From positions 1 through 8,793 of the forward strand of contig CANRPV010000057.1 of assembly GCA_947632575.1 (NCBI GenBank): 8,793 nucleotides of DNA, written 5' to 3'. The translations under genes were made by a program, and so were the position numbers. The notes beneath the pieces are model-generated. The model searched no databases. It worked only from the letters and a program-made list of their open reading frames with translations, and had not been told where the DNA came from. The DNA comes from an uncultured Eggerthellaceae bacterium. GTDB lineage: Bacteria > Actinomycetota > Coriobacteriia > Coriobacteriales > Eggerthellaceae. Shown here piece after piece: positions 1-4,851 of this stretch (positions are counted from its first letter, which is position 1; each line of letters opens with the position of its first letter).

Positions 1-499
1 TGATCACCGCCATGCCGATGACGCAGACGTCATAGGGAAGATTGAAGGCCATTCCGAAAAGACGGGAAAGTCCGTTATAGACCGATGCCGTGTAGGGAAT
101 AAGAAACACGAAGATGATCGCCGCGGCCGCGATGCGCAAGGCCTTGGATTTGTAGCGCTTACCAAAAAACTCCGGCATGGTCTGAGCGCCGAGGCGATGG
201 GTCATCTCACGAGTCCGAGGACCCAAGACCCACCAGGCGAGAAGCGAACCGATGATGGCATTGCCGATACCTGCCCAGGTGGCGGCGATGCCATAGCGGA
301 AACCGAACTGACCCGCGTAACCGACAAATACCACGGCGGAGAAGTAGCTTGTGCCATAGGCGAACGCGCTCATCCATGGTCCGACGTTACGTCCGCCGAG
401 TACGAAGCCATCGACGGTTTTCGTGGTGCGCCGGCAGTAAATGCCTACCGCAAGCGCGATGCCCACGAATACCAATACCAGCAAAACCTTACCTATCAT
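1..499 (-). CDS. Sodium:solute symporter (SSS family), N-terminal part
   Basis: Reading leftwards from the ATG at 499, the frame stays open to the window edge and gives about 166 residues of a membrane transporter. Residues 1-20 form a first hydrophobic helix. The segment VLGGRNVGPWMSAFAYGTSY (about 33-52) is a typical SSS-family TM1-TM2 region, and further hydrophobic stretches lie near 75-95 and 120-140. MPEFFGKRYKS (about 109-119) matches the conserved PEF-x-x-KRY loop. The family imports organic solutes such as amino acids, carboxylates or vitamins using the sodium gradient; the substrate cannot be told from this fragment. The start is supported by a Shine-Dalgarno GAAGGA a few bases upstream. 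The C-terminal part lies outside the window. A strong terminator in the same orientation sits about 120 bp upstream, so transcription into this gene may be conditional or start inside 500-615. Confidence 0.88.
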   Translation of the reverse strand, partial: MIGKVLLVLVFVGIALAVGIYCRRTTKTVDGFVLGGRNVGPWMSAFAYGTSYFSAVVFVGYAGQFGFRYGIAATWAGIGNAIIGSLLAWWVLGPRTREMTHRLGAQTMPEFFGKRYKSKALRIAAAAIIFVFLIPYTASVYNGLSRLFGMAFNLPYDVCVIGMAVI

Positions 500-615
500 G
501 ATTTTTCCTTCTATGTAGTGCCAATAACGACTTGGCTGGATAAAACGACTCAAAAACCCGCGACCTCAGAGCCCTCGGCGAGAGTCTGACCTTGAAAACG
601 CACACGGTTTTAGCC

Positions 616-648
616 AAAAAAATAGCACCGGCAAAACCGTGTGCTATC
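616..648 (-). terminator. Intrinsic terminator upstream of the symporter
   Basis: On the minus strand ATAGCAC (647-641) pairs with GTGCTAT (628-622). An inner CGG/CCG pair, one bulged A and a UUUUG loop complete the hairpin, which is followed directly by a run of T (621-616). This is a strong rho-independent terminator in the same orientation as the symporter. The 5' arm region (644-630) is also complementary to 615-600 (GCACACGGTTTT against AAAACCGTGTGC, plus GCC/GGC after one bulge). A competing, longer hairpin could therefore form and disrupt the terminator. Confidence 0.75.
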
Positions 649-819
649 AGTATCGGTAAAAGATATGAGGATTAAGCAACGCAGATCCCTGGGCAAGATG
701 CTCACTCATGACCGCACGAGCCGACTCGGAACTGCACTGACGAGCAAAACCCGCACTTGCCCAGACGCAAGTCGTCAAAGAAAGTTGTTGTTTGTCCCCC
801 GCTCTATCCATACGCGGGT
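616..819 (-). ncRNA. Candidate structured leader or small RNA
   Basis: This is a proposed transcript of about 200 nt lying between a possible promoter (848-821) and the terminator at 648-616, all on the minus strand. Its 5' end would begin with a CCCGC/GCGGG hairpin (818-814 with 802-798). CTGGGCAAG (764-756) can pair perfectly with CTTGCCCAG (697-689), or its GCAAG part (760-756) can pair with adjacent CTTGC (771-767), so two exclusive folds are possible. No open frame with a ribosome binding site was seen. It could be a cis-acting leader of the symporter or a free small RNA. I do not recognise a known riboswitch class. The call rests on complementarity read by eye. Confidence 0.35.
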
Positions 820-820
820 A

Positions 821-848
821 ACTTTACCACAGTCTTATCCAATAGCAA
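821..848 (-). promoter_or_regulatory. Possible sigma-70-type promoter
   Basis: On the minus strand TTGCTA (848-843) and TAAAGT (826-821) are separated by 16 bp; each matches the vegetative consensus at four of six positions. The site lies just beyond the terminator at 853-887 and would start a transcript at the 5' edge of the hairpin at 798-818. It is a weak match, made more plausible by its placement. Confidence 0.4.
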
Positions 849-852
849 TAAA

Positions 853-887
853 AAACGCCTATCGGAGACGGATCACGATAAGCGTTT
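853..887 (-). terminator. Terminator after the 42-residue gene (possibly bidirectional)
   Basis: AAACGCTTATCG (minus strand, 887-876) pairs with CGATAGGCGTTT (864-853) as a 12-bp stem with one G-U wobble, an 11-nt loop and a following T run (852-850 extends it to six). The plus strand also reads a stem followed by TTTTTG, so it may act in both directions. It lies downstream of the stop codon at 998 and probably ends that transcript. Confidence 0.82.
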
Positions 888-907
888 TTGTCGGAGGGAA
901 GGGGCCG

Positions 908-970
908 CTTCCGAGCTGCCTGAAGCTACTTCCGAGCCGCCTCAGGCTACTTCCGAGCTGCTCTCGGCCA
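908..970. repeat. 21-bp tandem repeat, about 3 copies
   Basis: Units begin CTTCCGAGCTGC or CTTCCGAGCCGC at 908, 929 and 950. The first two agree through most of 21 bp, and the third matches for about 12 bp and then diverges. The array lies in the apparent 3' untranslated part of the 42-residue gene, between its stop codon and the terminator at 853-887. The unit length is a multiple of three, but no coding frame is supported here. Confidence 0.7.
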
Positions 971-997
971 AGCGGCCACCAAGCTTAGCTGCTGAGC

Positions 998-1126
998 TTA
1001 CTTGGCCTTACGATGAAGGTCGACCGAGGAGGAAAACGGCTGCACGACTGTGGGGCTCTGAATTCCTGATACGAAAAATGTTTTAGCAATGGTCGCCTTG
1101 ATGGTTTTGACGAAGTTGTTCAGCAT
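998..1126 (-). CDS. Small 42-residue protein of unknown function
   Basis: The start is the ATG at 1126, preceded by a strong Shine-Dalgarno (AAAGGAG, then CAAACA). An upstream in-frame ATG (1198) would give 66 residues but has no comparable ribosome binding site and would translate through a hairpin. The product begins MLNNFVKTIKATIAKTFFVS. Residues 1-20 are hydrophobic with spaced lysines and asparagines and could form an amphipathic helix. The remainder is polar, Ser/Pro-containing and basic at the end (LHRKAK). No cysteines and no recognisable family are seen. The gene appears to stand alone, with its own possible promoter, 5' hairpin (1192-1209) and terminator (853-887). A membrane-active or regulatory small protein is possible, but that is inference only; it could also be a translated leader. 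Confidence 0.6.
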   Translation of the reverse strand: MLNNFVKTIKATIAKTFFVSGIQSPTVVQPFSSSVDLHRKAK

Positions 1127-1162
1127 TGTTTGCTCCTTTCTTTTGGTCGCAGTTTCAAACAA
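1126..1162 (-). promoter_or_regulatory. Possible start-site hairpin of the small gene
   Basis: On the minus strand TTGTTTG (1162-1156) is complementary to CAAACAA (1132-1126). The latter includes the first base of the start codon and the spacer after the Shine-Dalgarno, so the AGGAG would sit in a loop of about 23 nt. Such a fold could tune translation. It is a 7-bp A/T-rich stem seen by eye. Confidence 0.35.
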
Positions 1163-1191
1163 ACACGTACCTTCATGCTTCGTTCGGCCGC

Positions 1192-1209
1192 GACGCACCG
1201 AGGTGCGTC
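1192..1209. promoter_or_regulatory. Perfect 18-bp inverted repeat
   Basis: GACGCACC and GGTGCGTC flank two central bases. It lies in the 5' untranslated region of the small gene, 66 bp before its ATG and just after a possible -10 (TATAAC on the minus strand, 1228-1223). It could form an RNA hairpin with a four-base loop or be a protein-binding operator; the sequence alone does not decide. Confidence 0.55.
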
Positions 1210-1222
1210 CCTTGCGGCAGAA

Positions 1223-1250
1223 GTTATAGTACGGCCCTTGTCAGCCTAAA
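1223..1250 (-). promoter_or_regulatory. Weak promoter candidate for the small gene
   Basis: TATAAC (minus strand, 1228-1223) matches the -10 consensus at five of six positions. The hexamer 16 bp upstream (TTTAGG, 1250-1245) is a poor -35. Placement 5' of the inverted repeat and the small gene is sensible, but the -35 is unconvincing. Confidence 0.35.
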
Positions 1251-1324
1251 TCCATTGCCCAGAATGAAAGGAAAAACTTGCCTTTGAGGCATACTTGCAG
1301 CGAGTGCCGCCTGAAACCCAGTGA

Positions 1325-1419
1325 TCTTTCTAAGACAGCTCCTTGACTTAAACAAAGCGTCTAAGTCTTTTATGACTTTAAGGAAGTCCCGCCTCAGAGG
1401 TTTCTTTCTAAGACAGCTC
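1325..1419. repeat. 17-bp direct repeat flanking the LysR gene end
   Basis: TCTTTCTAAGACAGCTC occurs at 1325-1341 and again at 1403-1419, 78 bp apart. The right copy contains the last codons and the TAG stop of the LysR gene. CCGCCT also recurs to the left of each copy (1307 and 1389), hinting at a longer, decayed duplication of the gene's 3' end. Between the copies, GACTT and AAGTC alternate (1345, 1363, 1374, 1384) and could form alternative short hairpins. Confidence 0.7.
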
Positions 1420-2301
1420 TCTGATAGCGGCTTTGACGCTGTCCAAAAATACTTGGGCCTGCTGAGATAAGGGATATTTCTTTGACCAAATGAGACCATT
1501 GACGTCTTGAAGAGCCGGTCGCAGGCGTCGATGAGTCAATCCGGGAATCTCGAACAGCCCATCATAGGTAAAGGAGTAGCCGAGGCCTTCTCGCACGATA
1601 AACATACTGTTAAGCGTCAGATTTTGAGTGGCGATGAAACGCGCTTTTTCAAGTGAATCACCGAACCAGCGATTGAGCACTCCGGTTTTAAGAGCCTGAC
1701 GAGGCATCATGACGTTTTTGCCTTCGAAGTCTTTGGGCGATACCGTCTTTTTGCGCGCGAGAGGATCGTCCTTTCGCATGTAGACGACCCAGTTATCCCG
1801 AATGGGAAATTCCAGCCGCTCATAGCCGGGACGGCTCACCAGTTCGGTCTCCAGCACGAAGTCCAAAATGCCCTTGCTCAGATCCTCGATCTGATCAAGA
1901 CTCGCGCCGCTGTAAAACTCGGTCAGAATATCGGGATGATCCTGGGACATCAGCTTGATGGCCCGAGCGATCACCTCCATGCCAAGAGTGCCTCCAACCC
2001 CTATGCGCACAGGTCCGCTCACGCGAGCGGTACCTTTCACCAGCTCCTCTTCGGCCTTGTCGGCGAGATCTATGATGCTCTTCCCGTAGTTATAGAGGGC
2101 CTCGCCCTCTTTGGTGAGGATAATCCGCTTGTTCACCCGCTGATAAAGGGATTTGCCAACCCGGCGCTCCAACTCATTAAGCTGACGGGAATAGGTGGGC
2201 TCCGTCAGATGAAGAGCTGCCGCCGCGTTCGATATGCTTCCTTGATCGACAAAGGTAACGAAGTAACGCAGTGTCCTCAGCTCAAACAAAGTCTCTCCCA
2301 T
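1408..2301 (-). CDS. LysR-type transcriptional regulator
   Basis: The 297-residue product has the usual LysR length and layout. An N-terminal winged helix-turn-helix (about residues 7-66) includes LRTLRYFVTFVDQGSISNAA and the conserved LTEPTYSRQLNELERRVG helix. A linker helix follows, then a periplasmic-binding-protein-like effector domain (about 95-295) beginning GPVRIGVGG. Such proteins bind DNA as tetramers and respond to a small ligand, often acting on a divergent neighbour; the ligand here is unknown. The ATG at 2301 directly abuts AGGAGG, which is too close. The in-frame TTG at 2289 is preceded by GGGAG at a better distance and would give the typical short start (FELRTLRYF), so the true start may be four codons later. 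The gene runs divergently from the coiled-coil gene at 2653. No clear terminator follows, only short alternating hairpins. Confidence 0.93.
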   Translation of the reverse strand: MGETLFELRTLRYFVTFVDQGSISNAAAALHLTEPTYSRQLNELERRVGKSLYQRVNKRIILTKEGEALYNYGKSIIDLADKAEEELVKGTARVSGPVRIGVGGTLGMEVIARAIKLMSQDHPDILTEFYSGASLDQIEDLSKGILDFVLETELVSRPGYERLEFPIRDNWVVYMRKDDPLARKKTVSPKDFEGKNVMMPRQALKTGVLNRWFGDSLEKARFIATQNLTLNSMFIVREGLGYSFTYDGLFEIPGLTHRRLRPALQDVNGLIWSKKYPLSQQAQVFLDSVKAAIRELS

Positions 2302-2652
2302 CCTCCTAGTTTCATCAGGCGTTAGAGTACCATTGATGACCCTCGCGCAGCTCGTCTAGCCCAAAGCACCGGAAAAGATACAAGAACTGGTAAAGCCTCC
2401 AAAGGAAAACAATTCCATGACTACCGGGCGCTGAAGTCCGGGCTGCGAGTAATCTGTTGTAAGCTAGTCTCAGAGGAAAAGCTCTCAAGGGAAGCTCTTC
2501 ATGAAGCCCTTCATGAAACTCTTCATGAAACTCATTACGAGGATTCATAAGGGAAGATAAGAGAAGATCTTCAGAGCGCCATCTGAGGAAAGTTTTCAGC
2601 CACATGGAGAAATGAGACTTTCCTCGAGTCAACGAAAGAGAAGGTGGACACG
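2302..2652. other. Divergent intergenic region
   Basis: This 351-bp gap lies between the LysR gene and the coiled-coil gene and should hold both promoters. I could not pick out a convincing -35/-10 pair for either gene. It contains the TTCATGAA array (2498-2529) and a 10-bp palindrome GAAGATCTTC (2563-2572). Open frames crossing it look like chance. LysR proteins commonly bind such divergent gaps, so autoregulation here is a reasonable inference. Confidence 0.6.
2498..2529. repeat. Three TTCATGAA palindromes at 12-bp spacing
   Basis: The perfect 8-bp palindrome TTCATGAA occurs at 2498-2505, 2510-2517 and 2522-2529, separated by exactly four bases each time. The first copy extends to CTTCATGAAG. 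The array ends 123 bp before the coiled-coil start. The regular spacing, about one helical turn, suggests cooperative binding of a regulator on one DNA face, or a short tandem duplication; no binder is known to me. Confidence 0.7.
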
Positions 2653-3831
2653 ATGGCAAACGGGAACACTAACCCCACTCCGCGCCCCCAGTATGAGGAT
2701 ATGCCGGTACCGGCTCACGCAGAATCCTCCAGCGACAGGCTCGAACTCGCCAACGAAGTGGCCCAGGAGACCGAGGCTCAAGACAAGAAGGTTGACAAAA
2801 AAGACGACTCTGAGGATTCAGAGGGAGAAGATGATGGGCCCTCGCTTGCGGAAAGCTTCGGGGCCCTTAAAGAAAGAACCATTCACTCCAGAGATCTGAA
2901 GGATCAGAAGCGTCAGCACGAGCAGCTTCTTCAGCAGATCGAAGACGATGAGGCCACCCTCGAGGATAATCGTTACATCCTCGAGAACTATGATAACGAG
3001 GTGGCCCATCAGCAAAGTATCGTGAACACCACCACCCGTGATCGCGATAAGGCTCAAGCTGCGCTCAGTGACATCCAGAAACAGATTCAAGATCAGCAGA
3101 CGGAGCTCAGCACCAAGGAGAAGGAACACAAGTCCATCCAAAAAAGCTACGATACCGAAAAGGATCGGGCGAAAAGCGTGCTGGACGAAGCCAAAAAGCA
3201 GGTCTCGAAAATTAACAGCGAGGCCGATAAACTGGCACGCACCATCTCCGATGGCGAAAAGCAGATAGCATCTCTGAAGGTCACCGCCGATACCGCTACC
3301 GATGAAAGCAACCGGCAGACGGCGCTCAACAATATCAGCACCATCAGCCAGCAGATCGAGGCGGCTAAAGCCAGCCTCCAGCAGGTGGAGAACCAGCGTG
3401 GTGTCGCCAATTCCCAGCACACCTCAGCTCAGGCAAGCTACAACGGTGCCGCCAAAGCGCTCAAAGACATCACCGACAAGCATGACGACGAGGAGAAGAA
3501 GCTCAAGAAGTCCATCAAGGGCCTCCAGGACAAAGAAAAGAAGACCCAGGAGGAGATCGATGGGCTAAACGCTACCATCAAGCAGGCTCAGGATCGCATC
3601 GCCTATGCGACGCAGGTTAAGAATAATCCCCTCGCCACTGATCAGCTGGCTTCTTCCATCGAAGACAGCAAGCAGCAGGAAGCCGACCTACAAGACACCA
3701 TCGAAGATATGGAGGAAGCCCACCAAGAGCTCAAACAACGCTCTCGGAAGGCCGTGCTCATCATCGTACTCGTCATCTTGGTGGTATTGGCTTGCATCGG
3801 ACTCTGGTTCTTCCTGAGCACCCGTCAGTAG
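2653..3831 (+). CDS. Tail-anchored coiled-coil protein, function unknown
   Basis: The start is the ATG at 2653, with AAGGTGG five bases upstream; an in-frame GTG at 2644 lies inside that ribosome binding site. The 392-residue product has three parts. Residues 1-65 are disordered and acidic (KKDDSEDSEGEDDG). Residues about 70-365 are highly charged and Gln-rich with heptad-like spacing, a long coiled coil probably broken near 255-265 (SAQASYNGAAKAL). Residues about 367-388 are one hydrophobic helix, preceded by the basic KQRSRK and followed only by LSTRQ. There is no signal peptide. The positive-inside rule predicts a cytoplasmic rod anchored by its C-terminus. Its only cysteine is in the anchor. 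I do not recognise a family; a structural, division-related or envelope-organising role is possible but unsupported. The SMC-like appearance is only coiled-coil composition, since no nucleotide-binding motif is present. Confidence 0.85.
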   Translation: MANGNTNPTPRPQYEDMPVPAHAESSSDRLELANEVAQETEAQDKKVDKKDDSEDSEGEDDGPSLAESFGALKERTIHSRDLKDQKRQHEQLLQQIEDDEATLEDNRYILENYDNEVAHQQSIVNTTTRDRDKAQAALSDIQKQIQDQQTELSTKEKEHKSIQKSYDTEKDRAKSVLDEAKKQVSKINSEADKLARTISDGEKQIASLKVTADTATDESNRQTALNNISTISQQIEAAKASLQQVENQRGVANSQHTSAQASYNGAAKALKDITDKHDDEEKKLKKSIKGLQDKEKKTQEEIDGLNATIKQAQDRIAYATQVKNNPLATDQLASSIEDSKQQEADLQDTIEDMEEAHQELKQRSRKAVLIIVLVILVVLACIGLWFFLSTRQ

Positions 3832-3832
3832 C

Positions 3833-3901
3833 GCAGCGAGCAGTGGCGCCAGCAGCGTAGCAAGAGCGAAGCGAGCAGAAGTGCCAACAGCGTATCGAGT
3901 G
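3833..3901. repeat. Imperfect direct repeat, 35-bp period
   Basis: Two copies of about 34 bp start at 3833 and 3868. They share AGCGAGCAG, GCCA and CAGCGTA at the same offsets, with about eight mismatches. The repeat lies directly after the coiled-coil gene's stop codon, in non-coding sequence before purE. It looks like a local tandem duplication. Confidence 0.6.
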
Positions 3902-3943
3902 GTGCGCCAGATAATAGTGCGTTCATCATGGGCGCTCCCACTC
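3897..3943. other. Hairpin between the coiled-coil gene and purE
   Basis: GAGTGG (3897-3902) pairs with CCACTC (3938-3943), and GCGCC (3904-3908) with GGCGC (3931-3935), around a 22-nt loop. It is stable but is followed by no T run, so it is not a standard intrinsic terminator. It may limit readthrough or protect an mRNA end. Confidence 0.45.
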
Positions 3944-3979
3944 CAAATGCGTCTATTTGAACAATGAGAGAGGATCACA

Positions 3980-4450
3980 ATGGCTGAACATCAAGAGCAT
4001 CTTCGTGTCGGCGTCATCATGGGCTCAAAGTCCGATATGTCCACGATGGAAGCCTGCATGGACACCCTTAAGGAATTTGACGTTCCCTACGAGGTCAAGG
4101 TGGCAAGCGCTCACCGCAAGCCCGCGGAAGTTCACGAATGGGTACGCAACGCCCAAGATCGAGGCATAGGGGTCATCATCGCCGCCGCCGGCAAAGCTGC
4201 TCACCTGGCGGGCGTTGTCGCAGCCTACACGCCGCTACCCGTTATCGCTGTCCCCATGAAGACCAGTGATTTGGGCGGCTTGGACTCTCTGCTCTCTATG
4301 GTGCAGATGCCATCCGGTGTGCCGGTTGCCTGCGTGGCTATCAACGGAGCGAAGAACGCGGCGATCCTCGCCACTCAGATCTTGGGTGTCGGCGACGCGA
4401 GTTTGCAAGCCAAGATCGTCGCCTTCAAGCAGGAGATGGCAGAAAGTTAA
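3980..4450 (+). CDS. purE: N5-carboxyaminoimidazole ribonucleotide mutase PurE
   Basis: PurE (class I) converts N5-CAIR to CAIR in cytosolic de novo purine synthesis, normally after PurK has made N5-CAIR. The 156-residue product has the expected length. Visible signatures are GVIMGSKSD (about 11-19) for phosphate binding, SAHRKP (about 43-48) with the catalytic-region histidine, AAAGKAAHLAGVVAA (about 68-82), and GLDSLLSMVQMPSGVPV (about 99-115). The usual AGGAAHLPG reads AGKAAHLAG here, a modest variation. The AHL histidine points to class I rather than the class II AIR carboxylase. The start has a good AGAGGA Shine-Dalgarno. No purK is in the window. The next promoter begins 10 bp after its stop codon, with no visible terminator between, so some readthrough into the T-box leader is likely. 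Confidence 0.96.
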   Translation: MAEHQEHLRVGVIMGSKSDMSTMEACMDTLKEFDVPYEVKVASAHRKPAEVHEWVRNAQDRGIGVIIAAAGKAAHLAGVVAAYTPLPVIAVPMKTSDLGGLDSLLSMVQMPSGVPVACVAINGAKNAAILATQILGVGDASLQAKIVAFKQEMAES

Positions 4451-4459
4451 GATAGCGGC

Positions 4460-4487
4460 TTGCACTGGCGATTTCCAGGCGTATACT
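4460..4487 (+). promoter_or_regulatory. Promoter of the ilvBN leader
   Basis: TTGCAC (4460-4465) and TATACT (4482-4487) are separated by 16 bp. The -10 matches consensus at five of six positions, and the -35 only at its TTG. Transcription would start near 4494, just before the first leader helix, which supports the call. Confidence 0.65.
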
Positions 4488-4728
4488 TCGTAACACAATT
4501 TCATACGTGCTATGACGAGGAAAAGTAGGGGCCAACCTGCCTTTCAGAGAGCCAGCGGATGCTGAGAGCTGGCGACAGGCGTTCCGAAAGCCACCTCCGA
4601 GCAGTTCGGATGAACGTTGTTTCTTCCCACGGACGACCTCCGACGGTGATTAAACAACCAGTAAGCTGAGCCGGCGATCACCGTAATCGGTCACAGAATA
4701 TCCATTCTGTCTGTGTGTACCCTCTGAG

Positions 4729-4750
4729 CAGATGGATCGCAGATGGATGG
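4729..4750 (+). repeat. 11-bp direct repeat in the leader
   Basis: CAGATGGATCG (4729-4739) is followed immediately by CAGATGGATGG (4740-4750). Each contains TGGA, the form expected of a T-box bulge that pairs with a tRNA 3' end. It occupies the place where the antiterminator should be, just before the terminator. Confidence 0.6.
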
Positions 4751-4771
4751 GGCTGTTTTTCTTTATGGATG

Positions 4772-4799
4772 TCTCGGGTCAGCTTGCCCGAGATTTTTT
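4772..4799 (+). terminator. Intrinsic terminator of the ilvBN leader
   Basis: TCTCGGG (4772-4778) pairs with CCCGAGA (4787-4793) around an 8-nt loop, followed by six T (4794-4799). It lies about 50 bp before the ilvB start and is the expected off-switch of a transcriptional T-box leader. Confidence 0.88.
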
Positions 4800-4851
4800 A
4801 TGGCCTGAATGTATGGGCCTAAAGAGCCGAGGAGAAAAGAGCCTCATTACC

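Larger units (their letters stand above)
500..997. other. Non-coding region with RNA signals
   Basis: I see no convincing protein gene in this stretch. Plus-strand open frames exist but lack a Shine-Dalgarno and recognisable composition. The minus strand carries a terminator hairpin (616-648), possible stem-loops (798-818, 689-697 with 756-764, 756-771), a possible promoter (821-848), a second terminator (853-887) and a tandem repeat (908-970). The layout suggests the 3' end of the small-protein transcript followed by an independent leader or small RNA reading towards the symporter. Confidence 0.6.
4505..4799 (+). ncRNA. T-box-type tRNA-sensing leader
   Basis: The 5' half carries the landmarks of T-box Stem I: GACGAGGAAAAGTAG (4514-4528, with the AGTA of the specifier loop), the AG-rich bulge CAGAGAG (4545-4551), a CCAGC/GCTGG helix capped by GGATGCTGAGA, and the 3' strand CGAAAGCCACCTCCGAGC (4585-4602). 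By position before the A and the GAGC end, the specifier triplet is GCC (4590-4592), an alanine codon. Further helices follow: GTTC/GAAC (4604-4615), CGGTGAT/ATCACCG with CCGA/TCGG (4640-4690) and ACAGAAT/ATTCTGT (4693-4710). An intrinsic terminator ends it (4772-4799). T-box leaders let downstream genes be transcribed when the matching tRNA is uncharged. I could not find the usual antiterminator box (TGGNACCGCG); TGGA occurs in a direct repeat at 4729-4750. The class is fairly secure, its amino-acid specificity is not. Confidence 0.78.

Noticed and set aside
908..970. CRISPR array
   Set aside because: The units are directly adjacent with no unique spacers, and no cas genes are visible.
641..1086. 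Overlapping plus-strand open frames
   Set aside because: They lack a ribosome binding site and recognisable composition, and overlap minus-strand terminators and repeats.
1224..1499. Minus-strand open frame of 91 residues overlapping the LysR 3' end
   Set aside because: It runs in another frame over the well-supported LysR gene and the direct repeat, with no family resemblance.
2612..2899. Plus-strand open frame overlapping the coiled-coil start
   Set aside because: The Arg/Thr/Lys-rich composition is a frame-shifted reading of the real gene, even though GGAG precedes the ATG.
2818..3420. 200-residue open frame antisense to the coiled-coil gene
   Set aside because: It looks like a shadow of the biased Gln/Lys/Glu codons of the coiled coil: hydrophobic antisense composition and no start signals.
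4732..4851. Upstream in-frame extension of ilvB beginning at the ATG at 4732
   Set aside because: It has no Shine-Dalgarno, would translate through the terminator hairpin and T run, and does not resemble AHAS sequence or a branched-chain-rich leader peptide.
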